From the NCBI GenBank assembly GCA_029379385.1, contig CM055609.1:1550001-1614000 (forward strand): a stretch of 64,000 bases of DNA. Reading direction: 5' to 3'. The first letter of the stretch is position 1. Each line of letters opens with the position of its first letter. The stretch is from Quillaja saponaria. Its lineage: Eukaryota > Streptophyta > Magnoliopsida > Fabales > Quillajaceae. The notes beneath the pieces are model-generated. The model saw only the letters and a program-made list of their open reading frames with translations. It was not told the origin of the DNA and did not search any database. This document shows, piece by piece, positions 48,216-59,904 of the stretch. A program made the translations under genes and the position numbers.

Positions 48216-50267
48216 ATGAGGCCTCTAAAAGATATTCTTTTATATCATATTCAAGCCATAAAATCTGGTTTTGCATCAGATATTTTCACTTCAAATCAAC
48301 TCATTCACTGTTACTCGAGACATGCCCGTTTACGAGAAGCCCAGAAGTTGTTCGATGAAATGCCTGACAGAAACGTCTTCTCTTGGAATGCAATCATATC
48401 TGCTTACATAAAAGGGCATAATTTGACACATGCCCAAACCCTCTTTCGGTTTGCCTCCCAGAGAGACTTGGTAACATATAATTCCATGTTATCCGGGTAT
48501 GTGGGTAATGATGGGTATGAAACTGAGGCGCTTAATTTATTCACCGAAATGCAATCTGCACGGGAGAGAATCAGAATGGATGAGGTTACGCTGACGACCA
48601 TGCTTAACTTGACTGCCAAGTTATGTGTGGTGTGTTATGGAAGTCAGATACATTCATATATGGCTAAAACTGCCAACGATCTAAGTGCTTTTGCAGTGAG
48701 TTCTCTCATTGACATGTATTCTAAATGTGGGTGTTTTCAAGATGCCTACAATATATTCAATCATAGCGGTTGTGCTGTGGATTTGGTTTCGAAGAATGCA
48801 ATGGTTGCGGCCTGTTGTAGGGAAGGACAGTTGGATGTGGCACTGAATCTATTCTGGGAACAGCCTGACTTAAATGACTGTGTTTCCTGGAATACACTGA
48901 TTTCAGGATATTCCCAGAATGGTTATGAGGATAAATCACTTGCTTTGTTTGTTCAAATGGGTGAGAATGGTGTTAGGTGGAATGAGCATACTTTTGCTAG
49001 TATTTTGAGTTCTTGTTCTGGTCTAAAAAGTTTGAAACTTGGTAAGGCAGTCCATGCTTGGGTTTTGAAAGATGGGTTGATTACAAATCAGTTCATTAGC
49101 TGTGGCATTGTGGATGTTTACTGCAAGTGTTGTAATATTAGGTACGCAGAGCTAGTCCATGCAGACATTGGGATAAGAAACTCATTTGCAATCACTTCAT
49201 TGATCGTGGCTTATTCATCTCAAGGCAATATGGTAGAAGCCCGAAGGCTCTTTGATTCACTGGAAGAGAAGAACTCTGTAGTATGGACAGCTTTGTTTTC
49301 TGGTTATGTCAAATCACAACAATGTGAGTCAGTGTTTAACCTTCTGAGAGAGTTGAAAACAAGGGAGGCAATGGTTCCTGATGCTTTGATCAATGTCAGT
49401 GTGCTTGGCGCCTGTGCAATACAAGCTGCCCTTGGTCCTGGAAAGCAGATTCATGCTTACATACTGAGAGCCGAAACTGAGATCAATGAGAAGTTGATGA
49501 GTGCCTTGGTTGATATGTACTCAAAATGTGGAAATATCATATATGCAGAAAAAGTTTTCCAATTATATAATAACAAAGATTCTGTCCTTTACAATGTAAT
49601 GATAGCTGGTTATGTTCACCATGGGCTTATAAATGAAGCTATTCAGCTTTTTCACGATATGTTGGAGAGAAGTATCAGACCTGATGTGGTCACCTTTGTT
49701 GCACTTCTATCAGGATGTCGACACCTTGGATTAGTAGAACTGGGAGAGAAAATCTTTGGTGTGATGGAAGATCACAATATATTGCCGGAGATCAATCACT
49801 ACGCATGTATGGTGGATATGTATGGGAGGGCTAACCAAATAGAAAAGGCATTAGCGTTCATGAAAAAGATTCCCACAGAGATAGATGCTGTTATCTGGGG
49901 GGCGTTTTTGGATGCTTGTCAGAGAAGTGGGAATACAGCATTTGCCAGGGAGGCAGGGAAGAAGTTATTAGAAACTGAAGCAGATAATGGGGCTCGCTAT
50001 GTGCAGTTGGCTAATGCATATGCTGCAGAGGGAAATTGGGATGAGATGGGAAAGATAAGGAAGAGGATGAGAGAGAATGAGGTCAAAAAGCTCACTGGCT
50101 GCAGTTGGATATACATGGAAAATGGTGTCCATATATTTACTTCTGGAGATAGATCTCACTCAAAAGTAGATTCTGTATATTCAACCTTAGACAGCTTGAC
50201 TGAAGAACTATATGTGACATCCAGGGAATGGAAAAATCTGCCTGAAATATCCAGGGAATTTAGCTAG
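48216..50267 (+). CDS. PLS-class pentatricopeptide repeat protein, E-type (At3g18840-like)
   Basis: This is an intronless gene of 683 residues, typical for PPR genes. PPR proteins of this class bind organelle RNA base by base and many recruit editing factors. Repeats run through most of the protein: NQLIHCYSRHARLREAQKLF, NVFSWNAIISAYIKGHNL, SSLIDMYSKCGCFQDAYNIF, CVSWNTLISGYSQNGYEDKS, VDMYSKCGNIIYAEKVF and VTFVALLSGCRHLGLVELG. The C-terminus has the E/E+ region (AVIWGAFLDACQRSGN, NGARYVQLANAYAAEGNWDE, LTGCSWIYMENGVHIFTSGD) but no DYW deaminase, so it would need a DYW partner in trans if it acts in editing. From memory it is closest to Arabidopsis At3g18840, which adjoins the PLT5 gene there as here. 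The targeting peptide is short and unclear. Confidence 0.93.
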   Translation: MRPLKDILLYHIQAIKSGFASDIFTSNQLIHCYSRHARLREAQKLFDEMPDRNVFSWNAIISAYIKGHNLTHAQTLFRFASQRDLVTYNSMLSGYVGNDGYETEALNLFTEMQSARERIRMDEVTLTTMLNLTAKLCVVCYGSQIHSYMAKTANDLSAFAVSSLIDMYSKCGCFQDAYNIFNHSGCAVDLVSKNAMVAACCREGQLDVALNLFWEQPDLNDCVSWNTLISGYSQNGYEDKSLALFVQMGENGVRWNEHTFASILSSCSGLKSLKLGKAVHAWVLKDGLITNQFISCGIVDVYCKCCNIRYAELVHADIGIRNSFAITSLIVAYSSQGNMVEARRLFDSLEEKNSVVWTALFSGYVKSQQCESVFNLLRELKTREAMVPDALINVSVLGACAIQAALGPGKQIHAYILRAETEINEKLMSALVDMYSKCGNIIYAEKVFQLYNNKDSVLYNVMIAGYVHHGLINEAIQLFHDMLERSIRPDVVTFVALLSGCRHLGLVELGEKIFGVMEDHNILPEINHYACMVDMYGRANQIEKALAFMKKIPTEIDAVIWGAFLDACQRSGNTAFAREAGKKLLETEADNGARYVQLANAYAAEGNWDEMGKIRKRMRENEVKKLTGCSWIYMENGVHIFTSGDRSHSKVDSVYSTLDSLTEELYVTSREWKNLPEISREFS

Positions 50268-51229
50268 GGACATGTTTTGATTATGAACAAGCCAACACTT
50301 ATATTTTGGATGCCTTCGGAAATATAACTTCAGGGCTTCAATGTTAAATGGAAACATGGTTTCCATGCAGGTATCATAACACCACCATCTGTTTCAGGAG
50401 ACATATAGAGACAACTGCATTAAGAACTCTAGATAATGTTCCTCTTCATCCTGATAGGTAACCTGATAGCGTCAGTCGGGACTAGGCATTTTCTTGTTCC
50501 TCTTTCTTCCTGTAATTTTGATGGCTACTCTTTGATGTGATCATTTTTTGCATGCTCTTGGTTTCTCTTTTCCTAATGTTTCAAAAATGGTAGATCAAAT
50601 TATAGAATTTGGATGCCCATATAGGGAAGAGAATCCAGCTAAAACAATACCTTTGTTTCGCTCATATTACATATAGGATTTGATGGGCATAGAGAATTTT
50701 AAGTTAACTTTTTTCCTCATGCGTTTATTCATTTTTTTCTCCCATAACTTACACATTTGACATTCTTCATTTCTTTCTTTTCTAAGTTTTTTCTTTATAA
50801 ATTTATTTCTTTTTTTCGTGTTCCATTATAGCTTACATATGGAAAAGGAGAGGAGAGTATTTGACAAATGGGGCTGCAACAATTTGGATTTCTGGAAAGT
50901 TAGGTCATCCACTTTGTAAGTCCCTTAATATTTTTTCACTAGAGTGTCCCACCCCTTCTGGTATATCATATATTATCCCCGTTCTTAGATGGTGCTTTTT
51001 CCTAAGAGTAAGCATGCAAAGAAAATGAACATCATGTTTGTTAATAGCTCTCTAGTTTGTGCAATGCTTATTTGCTGAGATCTTACCCTATTATGTATCA
51101 TATATACAACAAATCATCATCATAGACATCATAACAAAACTCATTTATAAGGGGGTGAACAGGTGCCTGTTAATGTAATGAGCTTCAGTTTTTTGGTAGG
51201 TTGATTTTGCTGCCTGTGAATCATCAGAA
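50268..51229. other. PPR 3' flank and intergenic DNA
   Basis: The first few hundred bases are the probable 3' untranslated region. A short frame starting atggaaaaggagaggagagt at about 50839 is not recognised. Confidence 0.45.
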
Positions 51230-52060
51230 TGGATCAACATGTTGAACAGTGTTTGTGGCTGTGTCAGAAGAATGCTGAATTATAAAAACAATTGAGGGAA
51301 TTGACTGAAGGGCTTTGGCTAGCTGAGCAAGGGAAAGATCATGCACAGAAGCAGGTTCTAGTGTTGGAAAAACAACATAAAGGTGGACCTTTTGGTACAG
51401 TCCAGGGCTTAAGACTGTTGTCCCTGATGAATCCGTGAACCCAAGATTATCTAAGATATTAGAGGAAGTTGCTTGTTCATAGGGAGCTTATAGTAGCACC
51501 GGCAAACTCCAATGTGAAGTACACACTGCAAGTCTGATTTGCCAACGCCAAGATTGTGTGGGTATTACCCGTATGAAGTTATTGATTCAATTGGAAGAAC
51601 TGGACAGAATCATGTCCTCCCTAGGCTTAAATTTCATATTCTGAGGGAGTTTCTGCAATTGGGATATAGTGTTCTTCCATCTGAGTTTTGGGATTGTGTG
51701 GCCAATCGACTTTCTGGGGAGCTGTAGTCTTGGGACAGGCAGTTTTCAACGTGGAACTCTTTTACCCATCACAATTCACACCCTGGATATGATAGGCTTT
51801 CATGCTGCCAAGAGAAGCAATGTCATTTTCAAGACTGAGGACAATACCAAGTGAGCAAACTTAAACCAGTGATCATCCATCTAAATTGCTACCTGATGAG
51901 CTTCCTTGAATGAAAGCAATTGTGGAATATTATGTTGATGGGAATCATGATGCCCTGAAACCTTTTCCGGATGGTTCAGTTTGATAACATTGGTTCTATC
52001 TCTTGGAAGTTGGAACTGGATGCTTGCTTTGTTCAGGCAACTGACTGTAAATTCTAGCAA
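51230..52060 (+). pseudogene. Intron-free degenerate copy of an XEG113-type arabinosyltransferase
   Basis: Pieces in three frames match the plant extensin arabinosyltransferase XEG113 (GT77): [39 protein letters not shown], an ELIVAPANSNVK-like piece, IDSIGRTGQNHVLPRLKFHI followed by LREFLQLGYSVL, a WDRQF/ELFYPS-like stretch, and near the end AIVEYYVDGNHDALKPFPDG. The pieces follow the protein order without introns. The segment with the family DxD site, just after LGYSVL, is deleted. Several stops and frame shifts are present. This fits a processed (reverse-transcribed) pseudogene, although I see no clear poly(A) tail or target duplication. Confidence 0.82.
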
Positions 52061-52685
52061 AGTTATTTGCACTATGGCTGTCTAAAGCATATGGGCAAAG
52101 AAGATATTTTGAACTGCTTGATTTTGTATTTCTATATTTTCAATAATAGCGATTTCATGTTATGCCCTATTTTTTTTTTTTTCATGATTATGGTATGTCA
52201 TACGTTAGTTTGAAGCTTCGCACCTTATCTTAACCCCATATTCACATGTAAAATTATTTTGGTCATGCAAAGTATGATGGCATTAAAATGAACAACTTTT
52301 TTCTCGACCCTTTACACTTTCACCTCCCTACAATTGTGATCAGTGCAAAGAAATCTCACAGGGAGTTTTAGCCTCATAGCAAAAAGCAAAACCTGTAATA
52401 TATTCCAAAAGAAAATTCTACATGGGATTTTATTGATATCACAATTAAGTACAAGTCTGACCCAGCTACGCATTCCATTCCCACTTTGTCGAGAATGTAT
52501 CTCTTATCTGTCCTTAACAGTCCTAACTAACAATCAGTCAATACTCAGCAAGAGGAAAACCATCCAATTCAGCAGCACATACGGAGAAACAATTTAGTCA
52601 GAAACTGAATAGCAAATAAAATTTGAAAGTTAGCTTCTAGCTATTTGTACTAGCAGTTCTTTGATCATTTTATTTTCTTTTGCCA
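52061..52685. other. Intergenic DNA between the pseudogene and the bZIP gene 3' end
   Basis: No gene is recognised. Part of it is probably the 3' untranslated region of the minus-strand bZIP gene. Confidence 0.4.
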
Positions 52686-55635
52686 TCAACTAGCAGGCTT
52701 CCAGGCTAAAATATCTGAAATTGATTCCTGCCCATGCCTTGAAATCAAGTTTGCCTGTTTCATAGCCAAATCAGAGAGCATGATTAGTAGATTTCTAAAG
52801 AACAACAATAGTAGCTGATAAAGTAACCAAAAAGAAAAAGAATAAAAAGAAATTCCTGCTCTGCACAAAAAGTATTCATAATCAGTGGGTTTACTCACAA
52901 GATTATTGATCCTTACATCACTGAATGTGTAGTTCATTGTGGCTTGAAGAAGAACTCAATTTATATTCATTTTTCCTCTCAATAATGCAAGTGGGCTTCC
53001 ATTGATCACATTCACCAACTATATGGTTGTGATTTAAAAAAATCCGACTATGGAAGCACGGTAGGGATCCAAATCCTAGGTTCTCATAAGACATCCATTG
53101 ATGAACTTTTAGTAGTAATAATCTATTTATTAATAATAATTTTGAGTTTCCAAATGAACATGAGAGGAGGATGGACCACTTAATTATTTGGTAATTATCA
53201 GAAAAATCAGAAATTAGTTAATAGTTAACAGGAGTCAACAATAGAGAACTAGTAGAGTTTAGACAGTAAACCTCTATGGAGTTGTTTTCATTGCTGAGTT
53301 CCAAACAATCCTGAGAAAGCCTAACCAACTTTTTCTTGAGCATGGACCCTTCGTTTTTCAGATCATTCATAGCTGCTTCTAGCTTGTCATATTCTTCCTG
53401 CCAAGATAAGAATCCAATACCATATCACTCATTTTCTAAATGCCATTATAAGTGGCATATATGGAAAACTATGCCCAACACGTAAATAATTATTCCCACA
53501 TTTACTCCTTTCTTTTGCATTCTGAGAAAAGAGACAAAACACACACACACACATGTCAAGAAACTACTCAACACTGTTGACATGTTTTAGCACCACATCC
53601 ATGTTTATATCATGGTGTCCTTCAGGGGCATTAGCAAACTAACAGGCACGTGCTCCTAAAACAGATGCTGTAAAATTCTTCTAAAAATATTGTGACAATT
53701 TCTTGGCTCGGGTATACACAAAAGGTCAGAAATTAGCAATTGCATAAGAAAATTACACTCATACCACTCATACTCCTTATTGATAAATTTTCCATTTCTG
53801 TAGTCTACTCCCCAAGAAGTTTTCTGAAATGAACACTAGCAAAGGCAACAAACCAACATATGACAAGAAGTCTAATTATTTGTAACTAGTCTCCTCTCGA
53901 ACATGCAAGACACATAGATGGCAGAAGACAAGCAGAACATTTTAAAAAATAAAATAGTAAAAATGTTGATTGGGAAATAAACTTAACAAGGCCCAGCAAT
54001 CCTTCTCATGTATACATACCACTCTACGCTGTCTTGATCTCTTAGCCGATTCCCTATTTGACACCTTTCTTCTTTCTGTTTTCATTTCACTCTCCACCTG
54101 TCAAGAAAAGGAAAAAGTATAACTCACTTAACTATGGGTTTGAAATAGTAATACTGGAGAGTGGAGACACATTGATGCATATATCTCTCAGCAACTACAC
54201 CATTTGTCAAGTTAAAGAGTGATACTAACTCTTAATATGAAATGCCAGTTATGCATTTATACACATACATCATAGCAATCAACCATGGCATTCCAAAGAT
54301 GACAGTTAACCAGAGTAGCCAAGACTGACTCGGTCATAGGCTCATAGCATATACTGTATCGCTAGCAATGCATCATACCTCAAACAAACATCCATATTAC
54401 ATCCATTTATTATAGTTTCAGATTCACACAGGCAACTTCAGTAAAGGAACATAATTACATGAATGATCAAAAGAGTTATATTATCTCACCTTTTTGAGTA
54501 TGCGTTTAGCCCCAGATTTGTTGAGGTTCATTCCTGAATTTAGATTCATTTCATTCCTGCGTGCTGTAACATCATGCAAGCCCGACTCTCTTTTTACGTG
54601 AATCACATCGACATTTTGGACACTAACTGGCCTCTGAGCAACTATTTCATCATCTCTGGAGACTGAAGATCCACTCCCAATTTCTCTTGATTGAATATTC
54701 TCAAACACTGTAGGTTCCAAGGTCCCAACCCTTTTTTTCACCGAATCAATGTCTTTTTCATGTGGAATCCTTTCTTCTTTTTCCGGAGAAGTCACTGAAG
54801 TGACCTGACAACATGTGAAAGTGCTTAAATTACTATTATTAATCAATGAATGACTAGATTCACAAAATTCAAGCTATAAAAGTCTACTAGAAGGAAGAAG
54901 AAGTATCTTTATATTTGAGTTCAATTATATGATGGAAACCAGATACTAGAATTCATTATAAAAGAATGGGGCAAGACAAAAAATGTTACTAGAACCTTTT
55001 TTCAAATTACCTTAGATACATCAGGATGAGCATTGAACAACCTGAAAGCATTAGGAGAATTATAATGCTGTGAAGCACCATATGCCTATACCAGTAGATG
55101 ACAAAACCACCAAAGCAAAGAAAATCAGTTTTCCTTTTACCGTAAAAAAAGTAAGGAAAAACTATTACATGTTCCATATATCTGAAAATTAACTACCTGA
55201 TTTCCCGTCATGTAAGCATAGAAGTAAGGAGCAGCAGCATAATGAAAAGGCTCAGAATTATAAGATGCCTATGTAAGAGTAAGTTGATAGATGTCTCAGT
55301 TATTCCCACACTTCCATCTAAAATCACAGATACAGATGAACCAAATACAATTCACAAACAGATGTAAAAGCATCTGTTCTTATCAAACAGATGTAAAAGC
55401 ATCTGTTCTTATCAAACCTGCATAGGAGTGGGCCACTGTTGCGAAGGTGCATTTAAATTTACCTGTCATGAGAATTGGATAACACAAAAAGAGTATGTTA
55501 CAAGTGAACAGATGGGAGAGAGATGGAAGCTGATTAAGATTATCTGAAAGACAAAGCAGGTCTACGGACATCCTGAGCACCATATTTTTTGGAAGGTTTC
55601 CTAGTCTCGTTGGCATTGAATTCATCTGTCCCCAT
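52686..55635 (-). CDS. bZIP transcription factor, G-box-binding-factor-like
   Basis: Minus-strand exons: 55635-55570, 55462-55418, 55268-55197, 55085-55011, 54804-54490, 54097-54020 and 53397-53272, all phase 0 and totalling 259 codons. Less certain are 52920-52899 and 52754-52686. It begins MGTDEFNANETRKPSKK, as GBF proteins do, and has a short Tyr/Pro-containing N-terminal region (SQQWPTPMQ, HYAAAPYFYAYMTGNQ). The basic region reads KVSNRESAKRSRQRRV and fits N-x7-R-x9-L. The zipper continues with five heptad Leu (EEYDKLEAAMNDL, LKNEGSML, KKKLVRL, SQDCLEL) and ENNSIE. GBFs bind CACGTG elements as dimers in the nucleus. The C-terminus is uncertain: the last two small exons encode DVRINNL and ANLISRHGQESIS, GBF-like, but joining them needs one base less at the acceptor. 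Otherwise the protein stops just after ENNSIE. Confidence 0.85.
55356..55413. repeat. Two tandem 29-bp units with an internal palindrome
   Basis: The unit aaacagatgtaaaagcatct plus gttcttatc occurs at 55356 and 55385. Each contains the inverted repeat acagatg...catctgt. It lies directly next to the donor of bZIP exon 2, within the intron. Confidence 0.9.
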
Positions 55636-56910
55636 TAAGCTTAAGAAGTGTATGAATTCAGTTGTCCAATGCAATTATCAATTGCTTGCAGAATCTACTA
55701 TCTAGAAGGGAACAGAGAAAACCATATTAACTGGGTGATGAACAAGATCAGGTTCATGTTTCGTCTCAAACACACTTTTCCATCTCAAGAACATCCAACC
55801 ACGTAAAGAGAAACACAGGAATCAGTCCAGCAAAACACAAGAACAGAGGGAATCCAATATAGCAAAGGAATTTAAACCATATTAGAATTGAGAAATAAAC
55901 TTGGAATTTAGCTTGGAAGATGTGATTTATCATGTGTTAAACAGTTGATACAGCCATATGTTAAGGTTTTCTTAAACAGCAAGCAACTTTTAAATCTTAT
56001 CTCTGACTTTTTTTCTTTTCTTTTCTTTATTCTTGGTGGCAATACAATGGTGTTTTGGTGGTTCTGGAATTGCTAAATAAACATGCACCTAAAGTTTAAA
56101 AAAAAAATATATGGAATTGAGTAATCTGTTGAACAGACTAACCAATTTGCTTATTATAAACTTTCCAACACAATCATATTGCTATGGATAAAATAGAATC
56201 AGTCTCACAATGATAGGTACAAAATAATAATTAGGGGTATAGTGGTAAATTTATGTAAAAGGGTGTAACTGTAATTTTCCTTTTTTTCCCAATTGAGGCA
56301 GTACTATGTAACCCTCAAGCTGTCAAATATGAAAAACCTTCCCTCCTCCTTGATTTCTCTCCAAAGGTTCCCCTCTAATTCTTCTTCTTCTCTATCCCTC
56401 TGAAATTCCCAAAGTCCCCATAAATCCCACAAAAAGTAGCTATCACACTACTCTGATCCAACATCAGCAGCCACTTAATGAAACCCTACAAACAGAATAA
56501 TAAAAATATAAAACAGATAAAAAGAAAACCTACAAATTAAGAAGGAAATACCCAAAATTTGAAAAATAAATAGAAAGAAAGAAAGAAACACCAACCAAAT
56601 AAGCTGACAGGAAATTTCCCAATATTTATTATTGGGGAAAAATACAGAAAACCCAGTTCGTCAATACACAAATTCAGCCAGATAGGACAAATATAACAAG
56701 AAAATCTAAACTTCACAAGCATAAAACAAAAAAGTGCAATCATTCTTTTCCAAATAAAAATTCACAGAAAAAGACGAGTACACTCCAATACTGACTGATG
56801 ATAGACCTGAAAAAGCAAAGAGAGTCTAGAGTGAGATCTGAATTGGAGAGAGAGACTGTGAGAGAAACCTGTTCCTGTGTTTGTGGCGCCAAAGAGAAGT
56901 CTTGGTCTGC
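55636..56910 (-). promoter_or_regulatory. 5' leader (probably spliced) and promoter of the bZIP gene
   Basis: A TATA-like gtataaaact lies on the minus strand at 56914-56923. It is followed by a CT-rich leader (gtttctctcacagtctctct) from about 56880 downwards. The 1.2 kb between this leader and the ATG at 55635 contains no coding sequence, so a leader intron is likely. Confidence 0.55.
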
Positions 56911-57289
56911 AGAGTTTTATACTGTAGACTGTATGCAGTTCAGACTACACAGAATACGGCGCGGAGCCTAATTTCACAGTCCCTTTCAAATATTAACTGT
57001 TTATTCCATCGCTTGATAATAAGCCCTAGTTTTCTTTCATCTCTCTCTCTTTTTTTCTTTTTTCTTTTTTTCCTTGGGGGTATTTAAGTATTTGCAGATA
57101 TTTGAGTTCCACTATATTTATTCTGTTTTGTTTTACTATAAAATTAATAAATTTTTCTTTTGTGTTTCTATTACTCACATTTAAAAATAAAATATAAAAA
57201 TATCACAAGCTATGTTTTCGGTCTCACTTAGGTGAGTATTCAAGGAATGACTCATTGGTACTAATTTTTAATTTTATTATTAGTAAATA

Positions 57290-57530
57290 GTCGGCGAATA
57301 GATGTAATAGTTACGAAAGGTGACTTGATACAAGTGTCAGATGTTAGACGGGATAAGGAGAGACTGAAACTTATATGGGGACAGTCAATAAATATATGAC
57401 TGTGCTAGAAATTAATGAAAATATTGTCTTGAATCAATACGAATGGAAGAAAAATATTCATATAGTCGACCCCAACTAATTTAGAATTTAAAGTTAGTTG
57501 AGTTGAGTGATATATGTTGTTTTAAATAGA
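57290..57530 (+). mobile_element. RTE-type LINE 3'-end relic
   Basis: A degenerate frame resembles the C-terminal tail shared by plant RTE LINEs: a GRxxKTW-like block, a block ending NEWKKNIHIVDPTN-like (here with changes) and LEFKVS-VELSDICC directly before the end. Multiple stops are present. Only about 240 bp remain, consistent with a 5'-truncated, old insertion. Confidence 0.6.
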
Positions 57531-59700
57531 ACAAATACTCGTTTAACGCATCGTATAAGAATAATATGATAATATAAAATTATTTATGTATGTAACATTT
57601 GAGAACAACATGTTAGACTTAGGCTAAGTTTGATAATATTTTTTGAGAAGATGTTATGACTTTTTAAAAATTACAGTACCTAAAAATTATAAAAAATTAA
57701 GTTAATACTTAAAGCCCAATAAGCTAATAGAATTTTTATAAAAAATTAAGTTAGGGTTTCTATTGTCTCTACCTTGTAATTTATGCAGCTTGCCACCAGC
57801 CATCAAAAAGAATTATGAGTGAACTTTTCTCAACATCAGAATAATCATTGTTTAGGTTTAAAAGATAGAAGATTCCTGCCCAAAAAAAAAAGGTAAAACT
57901 TTATTTTAAATATTATATTATTAAATCCAAAGTATATAAAAATTTAATATAATTTAAATTTCTTTTTATTTCAAATTTTACTTTCAAGACAAAACAATTA
58001 TTGAGTGTATTCGACACTGGTATAGAAGAATATTTTTTTTTGCTTGAGGAGTAAAATTTAAGAATTGAACAAGTAACAAGTAAGTATATTATATCTTTTA
58101 ATTTTTAAATATGTTATATTATTTAGGTTTTTCTATTAGTTAAAAATAAATAACAATGGAAAAAATATATTAATATCAGTTTGTTAATTTGAAAGAGTTA
58201 TCGCTCATAATTTTAGATTTTATTTAAGTAACTCAAGATGTATTTTAATGATATTTAGTTTGACTTTTAATTTTGGTAATTTATAAATTTTTATTATTTA
58301 TTATGAGTTATTGAATTTCTTATAAAAATATTTTATTATTACTGTAGTTAAATATGCTTATATAAAATTTTAGTTGATTCCCCAAAAATAAATATCTAGT
58401 TCTGTCACTACGTTTATTACGCATTCTTATACGATACGACACACGAACCCTTAATTCGTAAGAAATCTTTGGATTAATGAGCTAACAAAGAATTAAATTT
58501 TTCTTATAAACCTCTCATTCTTTTGTTATACAATATTGGATTCTAGGATAACAAAATATTTTACCAGTTCAACCACAATAATCCTTATTAATTGTAAAGG
58601 CTTTACATTATGTATTGAGGATTATTGTTCATAATATTTTATAATAAATAATAATTAAATCATACTTTTAATTTTTTTTCTATATTTTAAAAAATATGCT
58701 TGATCATAAAAAAATGTCTAGAGGTGTTGAACCGTACCAGGAACTTTTTTGGTGGGGTATACTACTGTAGTTTAATAATATAATTAAATTATAACCAATA
58801 AAATAATATAATTAAATTACTATAATTTTTTGGAAGAGAAAATTAAATTATTTGCTACTTTATTCAAAATGTGGGTGTAACAGAAAGCATAGGATGCTCA
58901 CTTTTCGTTTCAACTTGTACATAGAGACAGACATAAAACCATATAATATAAAGTAATCATTTTTGTCAATTATATATTTAATTTTAAAATTAAACAGGAA
59001 TATTCTAAAAATTTAAATATTCAACCGATAAAGCAAAATCATTAGAAAATTCAGATACAGGTCATGAGAAGACAGAAGTCATCACTTTCCCCTAATGATA
59101 AATTGTATTTTTTTTTTTAAATTCTTCTTTAATAATTCTGCATGAACAATAAATTTTAATTGCAATTTTTAAAAATAATTTGTTTCTTATAATAATATAT
59201 ATAGTACGAATTTATATGTTAGTTGATAAATTATCAAATTTAAAGTTTAAAATATATATTTATCTTACAATAAATGTAGAAGAATTTATCTTATATTAAA
59301 GAAGTCGAGTTAATAATTAAAAAAATATGTTATAATTCTTCATTAGTGTGAATATTTTTTGTGGAGCCGGATTTCTATAAATTTCTTAAATAAAAAAAAA
59401 TTATTTTTCTTAAATTGATTAAAGAAATCTAGCAAAAATAGATATTTTTATGATTTTTTTAAATATAATATAATTTTCCACTTATAAACAGATCATGAAA
59501 CCCACTGGATGTATTGGACGCAGTAGCACGCAAAATTAAATTTTTGGTGAAATATAGTACGCAAACTCAAACATAGAATAAGCCCCGGCCGGTCAAAAGT
59601 GTCACATTGAGACAGAATTTCTTTCAGAATTTTACTTTTTTGTCACAAAATCTTCGGAATTTTCTACTTTTTTTCCCTTAAAATTGTTATCTTTCTACAT
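57531..59700. other. AT-rich intergenic DNA
   Basis: No gene or named element is seen. Sequence rich in A/T homopolymers continues to the probable start of the PPPDE transcription unit near 59700. Confidence 0.5.
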
Positions 59701-59904
59701 TGGGTACAATAAAGGACAGTAGTTTCTGTGCTCCTAGCTAGCCTTCATCTTTGTCAGAAGCAAAGACAATGTGTGAGTTTCAGGCGCACACATTGTCTCA
59801 TTCCCAGATGCTTTCTCACCTATGACAATGGCTACAATGGCTGTCTTTCATTTTGGTGGGGGAAATCCCTTTACTCTCCTCTGGGGGTCTTCTGCAAGAA
59901 AAGG
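59700..59904 (+). other. Probable non-coding first exon of the PPPDE gene
   Basis: The stretch ends ctgcaagaaaag followed by gttagtg, a plausible donor. The next acceptor that leads into the coding exon is at 61408 (cgtgcag). It contains a 12-bp perfect hairpin at 59764-59798. The assignment as an untranslated exon is inferred from position. Confidence 0.5.
59764..59798 (+). other. Perfect 12-bp stem-loop in the PPPDE leader
   Basis: AGACAATGTGTG (59764-59775) and CACACATTGTCT (59787-59798) are exact reverse complements separated by 11 nt. If transcribed, they would form a stable stem in the 5' leader. Confidence 0.75.
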
